Of a stretch of 64,000 nucleotides of DNA, positions 51,735 through 62,340 are shown piece after piece (the first letter of the stretch is position 1; each line of letters starts with the position of its first letter). The stretch comes from Bisporella sp. PMI_857. Its lineage: Eukaryota; Ascomycota; Leotiomycetes; Helotiales; Helotiaceae. Below the pieces are notes generated by a model. That model saw nothing but the letters and a program-made list of their open reading frames with translations, had not been told where the DNA came from and ran no database searches. The DNA lies in NCBI GenBank assembly GCA_021307315.1, contig JAJSPD010000006.1, positions 682,001 to 746,000 of the forward strand, given 5' to 3'. A program made the translations under genes and the position numbers.

Positions 51735-53339
51735 TGACAGAGACTTGAGGCCCAAGATTGGGCTAAAAATCAACGAGATCTTGAGCGTGTCTGGTGTGCT
51801 GGTCTAGCAGTTGGGGTCATCCGGAGCGGAGAGATCTTCTATAAGGGTTATTTCGGACATCGCCACGTACAGAATAAACTCAAACCGAATAGAGATACAA
51901 TTTTCTACCTCGCGTCACTCACTAAAGCTATGACAGCTGCTACCATTAGTGTTCTCGTGGACAAAGGTCTTCTCGAATGGAATACACCCGTGCACGATAT
52001 TCTCCCCGAGATGTCACGAAAGACTTGGCTCTGCGATTCGAAATTCACTGTCGTGGATTTGCTTAGCCATTGTTCTCTGGCTGCTTGGGGAGATGCCCTC
52101 TACTTGCAGTCGAATAACAACATTTTGCTCCCCAAAGCCGAGAGTATTCGTACCTTCGATAGCCTAACCGTCGTAGCTCCACCACGAAGCAAATACATGT
52201 ACAATACCCACGCTTGCAATATTACGGGACTGGTTATCGAAAGACTTTCGAACCAAAATTGGGGCGAATTCGTCAAACGCATCTGTTTGGACCCCTCGAA
52301 ATGACTCGAACTTCCACATATCAGCCTGATAACCTTAATGTTGCCCTTCCTTACAATATCCCCCATGATAAGACACCATTTCAGATCCCATTTTGCGAGG
52401 CATCAGATGAAACGATGATGTTTGCTGGACAGTCTGTGAGAAGCTCGATGGCCGGTCTTTTTGGCTTTTATCAAGCATATATCAAAGCCATGTCGAAATT
52501 GTGTAATGAAACCACATCCAAAGTTCATTCTGCTTCCCACGCTAAAAGCAACTCACCGAGCAAGGATTTCTTCTCCAGGCGCCAAACTTTGTTCGGACTA
52601 CAAAAATGGTGGAATTATGACAAGGTTAATACGGCATATTCAACCAACACTATTCAAACAAATTGCAGCCATCATCCGACTTTAAATATCCGGGCCTATT
52701 TATTCACTCTTCGAACAAACATATGCCTTGGGATGGAATCGGACACGGTTCCAAGGCAAACTCGAATTCGGTGCGAACTCTAGCCTCATCGATTCGATGC
52801 CAAGTCTAGGAGAGAAGTGCCCTGGAAAGCTCGCCATTTGGCATGGTGGCAACATGCCTGGAACATCGGCCGCAGTTTGCTTGTTGCCATATTCTCGGAC
52901 TGGGATCATCGTTCTCCAAAACTCGCTGGGCTTACGTGACGCAACAGGACGGGCCTGTCAACTTATTCTCGACGTAATTTTCGCAGGGAAATCGCAGAAT
53001 GATTATGTTTTCCTGGAACAAGAGAGCACGAAGAATGGTGCGGCCAGGATGCAGAAAGTTCAAGAGGAACTAGATCGTCATCGTATCCCTGGTGCTACCC
53101 ACCACCCTCTGACAGTTTATACCGGACGATATTGGAATTCAGTTCACAACTGGGTCATTGAGGTCTCCTTCGATACTCTTGGAGATGGACTTGATATTAA
53201 GCTCCAGGCCAGAGAGGACGAGCGATATCATCTTCGGCATTACCACTACGACATCTTACTTTGGAACGCGTCTTACGACAAGACTGTCATGCGGGCGCAG
53301 TACTGTCGTCCTGCTGCATACTATAAGATGGAATTTTGA
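51735..53339 (+). CDS. Beta-lactamase-related serine hydrolase; frame broken
   Basis: The family (class C beta-lactamase/esterase fold) includes fungal hydrolases and esterases, often in secondary metabolism. Landmarks are AVGVIRSGEIFYKGYFG, YLASLTKAMTAA with the SxxK nucleophile pair, DLLSHCSLAAWGDALYL, and YMYNTHACNITGLVIE near the Tyr site. After a one-base loss near 52285 come LFGPLEMTRTSTYQ and DETMMFAGQSVRSSMAGL. After further shifts near 52600-52720 come TYALGWNRTRFQGKLEFG, LAIWHGGNMPGTSAA (HGG in place of KTG) and TGIIVLQNSLGLRDA. The likely start is the ATG at 51735, one base out of frame with LEAQDWAKNQRDLERV. At least three breaks occur. It could be an error-ridden good gene or a pseudogene. 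Confidence 0.75.
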
Positions 53340-53626
53340 GGCAATTAGAAAAGAGGGCGAGGGAGATATCTCTCAGCTCAGATGGAGACACGATCCGTCA
53401 ATTCCAGAAGGGAGATGTTTTTCTCAAGGGGGAATAGTCTTATGTTCGGCCCATGCGGTATCTAATTAATCACCGATTGATCACGCAAGCAAACTATCGA
53501 GTGGCACAACTCTCCCTTCCGTTCATTAAATTTATGCAGGAAATTGACAGAAAATTAGGTTGCTGTGAGAATCAACAGCTAGCTATGCATGAACATAGAC
53601 GACCAGTTTCGTCGAAGCCTTTGCCG

Positions 53627-54965
53627 TCATTCTTCGCATCCTGTTCTTTCTCCCCCAGTCAGCTTTGACCTCAACTTCCAAGCTTTATTCGCTACCTCCT
53701 CGCTATCTTTTTTCTCTCTTATTTTCTTCTTCACGGTTGCCAGGTACCAAATGATCCTTACCAGCTCCCTCTCGCCATCCAATGCATTCTCAAATATGTT
53801 TCTAGCCTGTTCAAATGCATCTTGCGCCTCTGAAAATCATCACTTGCCGTAAAGAACCCGTCCCATCTTATGTAATGAGATACCATAGTGGAATCTCTGG
53901 TCTCCCACAAGTTGCTTTCTAATTTTCAGAGCTCGGGTATGATAACCCGCTCCTTCCTCTTGTCCTAAGGCAAGATAGCAGTTGCCAATCGCATAAAATT
54001 AACAGTTCCTGACTCACTGAATTCTTGGCGAAGTCTTTTGCCGGGAGGATCATCTTGATGAAAATGAAGTGCGAAAGCCTCCTTAACACGCTCAACACCT
54101 CCAGCTGCTTCCAGAGTGCGGCCCATGTTGTGGTGCACATGAAATGTCATGTCTCGGCGAGTAAAGTTATCTGTATTTTGCCTGATCACTTCGAGAGCTT
54201 TCCTCTGTAGTTCTAGGGCTTCATTATACCTGCATTGGGCCGTTACGGGAAGAGCTGTATCTTGATAACCATGGGCAAGCAAAATATGGCTCGGGAAGGC
54301 ATTAGCCAAACGGATTGCGGGCGCATTCCTGAAGGCTGCCTCCGATCCCACAAAACGGGAGCACTCGAAGAGAACACAGCCTAGACACTGCTCAATATGG
54401 GACTTGGGAAACCAATCCACAGTATCCTGCTTCTTGTCAATGATCTCACGTGAGCTTCTAAGAAGAGGGAGTGCAAGTTCTGGCAGGCGTCGTTCGTAAA
54501 GATACCACGATCCGTAAAGGAAAAGCTCAACTATATCATTGCCTAAATCCAAGGCAGGACGGTCGATGAATCTGTTATTCGGTGCCAACAAGTGGGGAAG
54601 GTAGCGCTCATATTCTGTCCACCGGTGCCTAAACAAAGTTGGTCCTTGTTGGGTGGGGGAAAGCCTTTAGACACAAGGGACAGCCTTAGAAAACGTCTCA
54701 TTCTGGTCTTTGAAGCTTTGTTGATAGAATACTGTTTCTTGCACTAATCTGTGGACTGAGAGCACTCGTATTGGACGCCTGCTCTGGGTTGTACCTGTCA
54801 TCCTGACCTGTGTGCTTGTTTTTGCTACAAGACCATTTCTCTGGAGCTCACTTGTGGCTTCGAAGTACAGCACAGTTTCGGACAGAAACCGAAGGATAGC
54901 ATTATCTTTTAGATCCTTCTCGTAAAAGGGTTTCCTGTATTCCATCTGGATCTAGGAACAGAGCT
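53627..54965 (-). pseudogene. 3' part of an NB-ARC/TPR STAND protein
   Basis: Fungal NB-ARC-TPR proteins have an AP-ATPase domain and C-terminal tetratricopeptide repeats. Here the region just after NB-ARC is visible: LDPDGIQETLLREGS, YFEATSELQRNGLVAKTST and VLSVHRLVQETVFYQQSF. It is followed by TPR helices: RWTEYERYLPHLLAPNN, ELFLYGSWYLYERRLPEL, YNEALELQRKALEVIRQ, HVHHNMGRTLEAAGG, RFHYGISLHKMGRVLYGK and FSEAQDAFEQARNIFENAL. One-base breaks occur near 54945, near 54640-54660 (C-run) and near 53845. No Walker motifs appear upstream on this strand to 55300, so the nucleotide-binding half is missing. A short coding-like piece at 54966-55150 may be a damaged part of it. Confidence 0.75.
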
Positions 54966-55921
54966 TAAGATGATCAGAATTAGGCATGGATACGGACGCA
55001 CCGAGTTCGAATGCACATCTGTTTGGACAGACATTTCTTGCTCATGGGGGTTTTCTCGTTTGAGAACTGTTTGCGCCAACACAGCGGCTACCCTTTCGTT
55101 GATACCTCCTCTCCTTCCTGTCGTCTGTTCTGGCTTCGATCCAACCTACCCCAAGTTGGTGAGTTGGTCCGCTTAATGGTGGAGTGGAGTCTTGAGTACA
55201 TCGAAGGTTGATCGTACATCCTTCATAGACTGACTTCTTGCTTTTGTATGTTAGGTAAACGAAACCAACCATAACGCCGATTGGCGTTGCTATTTAAATA
55301 CTATCCATTAGCTGAGCCCGAGAACTAGCGTTCGCCTGTCTTGACTCTTGCGCCCGGTTCCAGTTGTTCTAGATTCGATGCGAAAGATAAGCGGCATGGT
55401 GTAGCTTCCCGTCAATTTAGTTGGACACAAGCATAGAACTCTACGGTACATGTGTCTATGTCAACAGGCGGAATAGAATGTTATGATACATCACAGTTAT
55501 GATTTTGTTCTTTCTTTGTTTAATCATGTCTGCAAAACCTGCCTTGCAGGGATTGAATGAGCTGGTTGTGCATTATGTCCGTGCTGTGTATAGGGGCAGG
55601 ACATGGTGCATATCGTAGACCCCGTCTCTCTTATGATAGAGATCCTTAAGAACTCTGTGGGCTTGTTAAAGTTAACGCGGTTATTGTCTTACCCGATTGG
55701 CCGAACAGGGTCAGCAGATATAACTTCCCGGCAGAATAACAAATCCTTCCTCCTTGATTAAGAAACTCATCTCTCATTCTTCTGCGCAAGGCATTTGTAA
55801 CGTACAATTGTCCAACCAGTCTATACCACTTCCGTTGATTAAAAAGAGAAAGCCGTTTGTATACATCCCAGGCACCTTCTTGGAACTCCCTGAACCACCA
55901 AGCCCCTATTTTTTTCATCCT
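54966..55921. other. Flank of the STAND remnant
   Basis: The stretch contains a minus-strand open frame upstream of the remnant (about 54966-55150) without NB-ARC motifs, then AT-rich sequence. A 90-codon frame at 55646-55918 (-) lies in the 3' flank of the NADH dehydrogenase gene and has no recognisable domain. Confidence 0.35.
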
Positions 55922-57992
55922 CTACTCTCTAGAAACATCTCGTCCAAATGCCTTAGACTTCAGCCAGTCAATCACAACCAGAACACGGTTACGGGCTAGG
56001 AGTCGTCAGTGGACGTAATTCCGGGAGATACCAGGTGACTTACTGCTGAAGCACATGCTCAAGTAGGCACTTCTCCAGAAGAGATATGTTAATCCACCAC
56101 CAGTGGCAAAGTTGCCGTTCAACCAGCTTACATCAGCAACCGCTCTCTCGCTTCCAATGTATGCCATGGAGCCTTGATGAGTGTAGTGAAATGGCTTGAT
56201 GTCCTTGATTCTTCGTAATTGCTTCTCATGCGCCTCAATCTCGTTAGCGATTTCTGCTGCATTTCCAGGCTTCAGATTCAAGTTTGTGCTAAGTTCGTAA
56301 ATTTGCGATTCAATGGCTTCGCTCTTGGCCATGGTGTTAAAGAGACGGGCTAGGAAAGCACCTTCTTGTGAGGCGACCTGAGCTGTCGGTGCATAGCCTG
56401 CAACTGCGCAGTCACCAGTTGCCCAGATGTCCCTGGTACCTTGAACGACCAAATACTCATTTACAGCTAAACCCCTCTTTGAATCCTTTTGAGCCGGGAT
56501 TTTATTGATAAGGTCTCTGATAATTGGTCGGATTTGGTTGCCAGTAGCCCAAACTAGGAGTCCGTAGGGCATTATCTTTGTCTCTTTCTTTCCGTCTGGG
56601 GAAGTGGCTTCTGCCTCCACAGTTGTATCTGTGACTTTCTTCACTGCAGTTTTTGTCATAATTCTGATCTTCTCTTCTTTGAAAGTCGATTCGGTATAGT
56701 CGATAAGTTGTTTGGAAAACATAGGAAGAACGTTAGGTAGAGCTTCGATCAGCGTTACCTTGAATTTGTCACTGATCTCTGGTATCCATTTCTTGATATC
56801 TTGGTCGATGAAGTCTTGCAATTCACCACTAAATATGTGTTAGTGGGTGCTTATCAACTGCCGTAGTTGTATTGAGGTTTTGTATGAATCTCTACTTACG
56901 CGAACTCAACACCTGTAGGGCCGCCACCAACAACCACCATGTGCAAGAGACGCTCTACCTCTTCTGGTGATTGATCCTTGAATGTGGCTGTCTCTACACA
57001 ATCCATAATCCTCTTGCGGATCTGTTGGGCATCACCAATTTCCTTCAAGAAGCAAGAGTGCTCTCTGACGCCTGGGATTCGAATGTCGCATTTTCAGCAC
57101 CCACAACTGACAACTAACATATCATATGGAACTTCTGTTTTGTTGGTTGCGCCTTTTATATCGAGTATCATTCGATTAAGACGACTTTTTTAATCTGGAT
57201 CAATCTTGGTCGCCTCCGCTTCGTAGAACTTCACTGCAGCTTTCTTGTGTCTGATTATACTCCGTATAGGCTCCATAATCGACCGATGCTCGACTGTTCC
57301 AGTTGTACATGATGGTAATAGAGGTGTGAAGAGGAAATAGTTTCTGGGAGAGATGACAATGACGTTGTAATTTTCGGTATCGAGCTTTTTGAGAAGCGAT
57401 ACTGCGCCCCATCCGGATCCTGAAGAATAATCGGTTAGTAGGAATTTAAAGCGATCAAAGTTGCTTGCGTAGGATAACTGGAGCTAAAGCTACTGATTTC
57501 AGAGCCCTGTAAATGAGTTTGGGGTGTAATGGGTAAGAATTATCCTGCACCATCTTCTACGATAACTCCGTATAAACCTTCGGTTTTCAGTAGATCCTGA
57601 GTTCTCACACATATATAGATGAAGCTTGAGTCCAATTGAAAAAGAATATTACCTAAAATGACGAGGTTCTTCTTGGTTGGGTCTGGGGTGAATTGGTCCT
57701 CTGGATGACGCAGTTCCCAAACACCATAGGCTAGATAAGCAGTTCCTGCAATTGCCGTGATATATGTGACGCGCCAAAGATTCCTGAAGAAGCGGAATCT
57801 ACGAGGCTTCTTTGCAGGCGCAATGTCTGCATATGTGCGACGGAAGTGTTGTTGAAGCTTGCTCTGATCCGTAAGTATCCGTGAGCTTGGCCGGGTTTTT
57901 ATGAGGAAGGACTGGGATGAGGTCGCAAAGGACCGGCGCGTGAGGCCAATTGAAGGTGTAGAGAGCCTCATGATCGCTCTGGACGACGCCAT
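55922..57992 (-). CDS. Alternative (external-type) NADH dehydrogenase, NDE1-like
   Basis: This single-polypeptide NADH:ubiquinone oxidoreductase sits on the inner mitochondrial membrane. The N-terminus [20 protein letters not shown] with later RRTYAD is a presequence, and [18 protein letters not shown] is a membrane anchor. The FAD site is [19 protein letters not shown]; the NADH site is [55 protein letters not shown] and [19 protein letters not shown] follow, then [20 protein letters not shown]. Exons are 57992-57653, 57419-56900, 56828-56044 and 55995-55922. They total 1,719 bases, exactly 573 codons. Exon 2 nevertheless has an internal TAA (near 57192) and TGA (near 57109). Around the TGA the conserved reading (VVGAENATF) lies in a shifted frame, so gains and losses cancel. 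No EF-hand is seen. Sequence errors are the simplest reading. Confidence 0.92.
57420..57652 (-). other. 233-base intron 1 of the NDE1-like gene
   Basis: The donor is GTAATA at 57652 and the acceptor CTTCAG ends at 57420, with CTAAC upstream of the acceptor. The intron splits the FAD dinucleotide motif exactly between the two glycines of ILG/GSGWG. Confidence 0.75.
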
Positions 57993-59350
57993 GCTCCTCG
58001 AGATTGAAAACGAGGATAGGGGGAAGAGCGGAGAGGATATACCTTAGGAGGTGAGTGCTGAGGAAGAGCTTGGTGAGCAAACTCAAAATTATTTACGGGG
58101 TCAGCTTTTGGGGGCCCATAAAAAGATTCCGCGAGACGACAGTCGAGGTGAGTCAAGCCACTAAGATAAGGTCGGCCATTTCCCACGTTATGAAGTAATA
58201 GTAGCCCAAAATGCTTGTCGAATAAGCAATTCTCACAGTGGGACGGCCAAATTTTCGTATCGGGGTCCTGGGACTAATATCTCATAATTTGAACGAAAAT
58301 TGAACCGCCAATATATGAGATGTGGAAATACTTTTTTATTTATTTATCTTTCTTCCTTTGCGAGGCTTCAGCTGAGTGCGCCCGATATTTTAATGCAACT
58401 GAGCATCATGATATTTTGGAATCCTTGTTAATACCACATGCATGCATTTCTGGCAGCCTTACCGGTCGTACGGATCGAGGTAGGCCAGCCCGTCTATTCA
58501 CGCATCAGAACCGAATTTGCTCAGCAGAAGTCTTTCTCATCTCGCATTTTTCTTTTCTTGTATGTCTCACAACATTCTACATAGTTTCGATAGACATATC
58601 TAAAAATCAACGTCGACCTTCACTATCGGATCTCTCTTAGCCAAATCACCAATTTCCAATAAGAGAGAGAGAATTTTGGTAAACCGAGTGTACGGAGATG
58701 CGGAGTACAAGACTCTCACAAGTTGTGAGACCACTGGCCCATTCATCCGATTAATAGGTATATGGCAATTTGAGTTCATGGACACTATTAGATATCTCCA
58801 TTGATGCGGTATCTTAAACATTTATCAATAAATTTTTAAAGAATATAAACCGGGAGGCTCGGACATGCTCTACGTTGGGTATTACCATGTGGATTGGTTG
58901 ATGTCGCCCCCTCGTGATATGGTCGGCTGGTTGGGATTTATTTATCATATCAAGTCTCGAGTGACAGGATTGGTGGAGTGAAATGAGACGGAAACGTGGG
59001 GCATCTAAACTGCTTATGCTTGTAAAATATGACGTGAATTGATATGCTGGATAGTGATATATCTTAATGAGAAAATTTTGCATGTGGACGTATATTCTGC
59101 GCGAATGAATACTGTCCAAGCTCTCATAGCTGCTGTGTCAAATGAATGCATGTTCAATTGGCTGCGTCACAGAGAACAATGAACGAATGGAAAATGCTGC
59201 TTAAACTATTCTTAAATTATCGAAATTCGATTGATGTAAACTGCTCTCATAATTTTGCTCTTTAATGAGCGACGATGATATCGATCCAAATATTCAATCC
59301 GTAGAGCAAAATGCGATGTGGAAGGCATCTTGATGCAGCGAACGTGCTCT
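57993..59350. other. Intergenic, no supported gene
   Basis: The left 200 bases are the promoter of the NDE1-like gene and the right end is the 3' flank of the acetyltransferase gene. The rest is AT-rich with short frames only. Confidence 0.45.
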
Positions 59351-60490
59351 TCATGATACAACCCTTGGATCACGAAGCATGCAATAAGCGGGCAGATAAC
59401 TCCATTGTCATCACAGGTCAAATGCCTTACGAAACGAAAGCCATATGACTCATAAATCTTGATGTTGGGGATCTCGACTCGACTCTAGGTAGCACTTCCT
59501 TCCTCAGCGTCAGCCATCTTGGTAACTTCTTCAACTAAGGCTCTACCAATCCCCTTGCCTTGCTCTCCAGGCAAGACGACCATAATGTTCAGGAAGTAGT
59601 AACCTTTCTCATCAGTCCAGATCTTTGCTTGCGCTTCGGCTTGGGTTTCCTTCCAAATCCAATAGCGCTGATGTTGCGTGTTAGCCATATATTAAACCAG
59701 TGGAGCATTTCGCCATCCAGGAAAAAATGAGTACAGAGCAAAAATTGGCCTTGCTGATATGGATACTTACGCAAAGTCTGCCTTGCCACTGGCAGACCAG
59801 CCAGTTTGGGGTGGAATTCGCACGAGTGGTGACGAATTCTTCATTCGCATTACCACCTGACTTATGATGTTTCAAAACGAAGAAACAATACGCATACCTT
59901 GACGTTTAAGCCACCCCGGCCATACCATAGATTCATGCCAACTTGCTGAACCACAGTCTCCAACTTTCAAACCACTCTCCCCACGTGTCTTTCGATCTAG
60001 CAGGTTTGGGGGGCATCCACATCGCAACTCCGAGAACCTTGTCTGGATCTGCTGCGCTTTCATCCTTGGCAACATAGAAGAGAGCATTCCGCATGCCCCG
60101 ACACCGTATTCCTAAAGAGACCTGGAAATCGCCGCGTCAGCTTGGAATGCTACTGCAACAGCTGAACGTACACGGTTGCGGTCCAAAGATAGCTTCATTC
60201 ATGTCAGCAAGTTTCTCCTAAGTGCAGAACGTTGGCAAGTGCAAAATGACCCAGGTTGTTTCCACTTTGCGAAATGGCTTTTTTGCCCCCTGTATCTCCT
60301 GCTGAATGATCGACCTGCGGAGCAATACTAGCCGTGAAGGAAATATCACGGTACCTACCTTGGCCGGATCGTTGTAAATCCATAGTTTGTATGGATCTTC
60401 CGCAAAAGCCTCCTGAACGGCGGTGATGGCCCCTGGTATGTCGCTGTCTTTGATGCGGGAGATGCGAATGGACATTTTGACTATTGCCAT
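59351..60490 (-). CDS. GNAT-family N-acetyltransferase; frame breaks
   Basis: GNAT enzymes move acetyl from acetyl-CoA to an amine. The start is SIRISRIKDSDIPGAITAV then DPYKLWIYNDPAK. A middle block has MRNALFYVAKDESAADPDK, GVAMWMPPKPARSKDTWGEW and FESWRLW. The last exon has RYWIWKETQAEAQAKIWTD and the CoA-binding motif VLPGEQGKGIGRALVEEV. It ends IYESYGFRFV and HLTCDDNGVICPL. The last intron is 59668-59897. One-base losses fall near 59950 (WFSKL for WVQQVGMN), near 59490-59500, and near 59395 (CPL then YCMLRDP). With these allowed the gene ends at TGA 59353-59351. ATGs at 60490 and 60475 are both in frame. This arrangement is common in secondary-metabolism-associated GNATs; the substrate is unknown. 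Confidence 0.82.
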
Positions 60491-60748
60491 ATAGGGAGAT
60501 CAGGCAAGCGCCATTCACGAAGCCAAGCTGAGCGAAACTAGGTTGAGATGATCTGCGTATTAGGTACTAGGGTCCTTCTAGAAGCAGAAGCTCTGAAGTC
60601 CGCGATGAAAGGCTTGGGGAGCGAGACTCTTGAGAACAATTGAGAATGTTAGGTTGAACCGTGTTGTTGCAGTAGTATTTGAGTTTCTTGTGGCGTTTGG
60701 TTTGGGTTCATTTGATCCATACCTTTGATAATTCCACGACGCTATGGC

Positions 60749-60775
60749 TACCTAGATACCTACCTACCTACCTAC
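60749..60775. repeat. (CTAC)n-like short tandem repeat
   Basis: Imperfect tandem ACCT/CTAC units lie between the acetyltransferase start and the next gene. The 330-base gap otherwise holds nothing I can name. Confidence 0.75.
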
Positions 60776-60821
60776 GTACAGCACTTTCTTAGGTATACAA
60801 CCGAGTTGTGTACTTCATGTA

Positions 60822-61400
60822 GTGAAATCATGGGAGTTGGACATTGTCTCGAGCCAAAAGATACTCTTCACCAGCTTACCGCCTCTTGGGGATGGCTTTG
60901 ATTGCCACTATGACTATGCTAGGATGATATATACTTCGTGCGACGAGTTGTATGTTGGTGTTGTTAATGCAAGGGATTTGCCGTGGGGCGGCGTGATTTA
61001 CCCGAATCTCTTTAACTGGGAAGGATGGCTGTGCTGGGCGATACCCATCTTCGCTACCAACAGTTCTCGCACTCTTTGTTCAGTTTTGCATTGATCTTGG
61101 GTCCCGTATGAATCTTAAGATTGATTATGTTTGGGAGTTTGGGATCGCGAAATACCAAAATTCGGTAACGAGACCAGAGGATTGTTTTCTCAATTCGGTG
61201 GCCACAGCATAGACGACAAGTGGATTACAGGTTTTCTTGAGCTCAAACTTCTTTATAAGCCAGCTAAAACCAAACCTCATGCATGGTTAAACACCACAGT
61301 CCGAGTTGCTACAATACAGCGCGGGGCTGATGAGGATGAGGATGAGAATGAGGCTCCAAAGAGATCGTCATTACTCAAGTTGCTAGGGAAAAATGTATAG
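60822..61400 (+). CDS. Unknown protein, frame broken
   Basis: Two frames seem to belong together. The first (60822-61094) reads LPPLGDGFDCHYDYARM, CDELYVGVVNARDLPWGG and VIYPNLFNWEGWLCWAIP. A middle piece one frame off reads QFCIDLGSRMNLKIDYVWEF. The last (to TAG at 61398-61400) reads FGGHSIDDKWITGFLELKL, TVRVATIQRGADEDEDENE and ends SSLLKLLGKNV. The open frame starts at a GTG with no good ATG, so the 5' end is uncertain. I do not recognise a family. A soluble acidic-tailed protein is all I can say. Confidence 0.4.
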
Positions 61401-62340
61401 GGTGCGGGGGAAAAAGATTGCTTGCTGTACACCCGACATAGCCAATCTGACTGCGCTTTTTGCGCCTATCTACCAAGCAAGAGCAATCGAGGGGAATACC
61501 TGGATCTCATCAAGTCAATCAATATGCGAGCTCAGACTGTGAGCCAAACTCTAAGGCACAAAGCACAGATACGGTCTGCATTCCCGACCCGGCAACCTTG
61601 AAGCCATGGCCGATCCTTGCACATCGCACGGTTTTCAACATTCATGAAACTCAGGGGCCGCCTCACGAACACCACGCTCGTCAGATTGCTGTGAACTCAA
61701 AATCTTGCAATGCAAAACCCATGCGAATTTAGGTGATCTGAAGCATGGTAGTCCGGCTCAACCACTTACGGCCATTGCCAATATTCACCGAGTTTCCGCT
61801 CGCAGCTCCAGCCTTGCTGAAGTCTCAGGTCGAGGCATAGTGCAGTGCACAAGACCGCTCTACTCACTCTTGGCCTTATATTCTATCCGTTGCAGACACC
61901 ATCATAACAAACGAACCACTGTTTAGCTGCGTCTCCTCGCTCTGGGGTTGTCGCATGTCCCAATCCTGTGTGTCGTGACCGTTAGGTGCTGTAGCAGCAA
62001 GACTGAATTCCGAGCAAAGCCACCCTTCTTCCGTGCGCTCATACTGCCCAGCCTCTGCTGTCTTATTCTGCAGGACAGGTCACATATACTCGACTTCCCC
62101 AGTCACGATCTTGACTCCACCTTCTCAACTTTTGGAGATGATGAATCGTCACACTTGACACGTTCCTTTCTCATCTCTCTTTTCCTTTCTTCAACTTCGA
62201 TTCTTTACACGGCTGGCTCGTGGCATTCTCATCTGGGCTGGGCTTATTAATTAGCAATTGTTGAGATAGCATTTCCTCCCTGGTCTCTAGGAGCGTCATT
62301 GTATGCTCCAACCTTGAAGAATTGTGGCGGCATATAAGGA
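61401..62340. other. Intergenic or upstream part of the next gene
   Basis: About 940 bases with short frames only. A hydrophobic-ended frame at 61948-62250 (+) could include a signal sequence for the following gene, but no splice path is clear. Confidence 0.35.

Noticed and set aside
55646..55918. 90-codon minus-strand frame next to the NDE1-like gene
   Set aside because: It lies directly in the 3' flank of that gene and shows no domain; probably 3' UTR.
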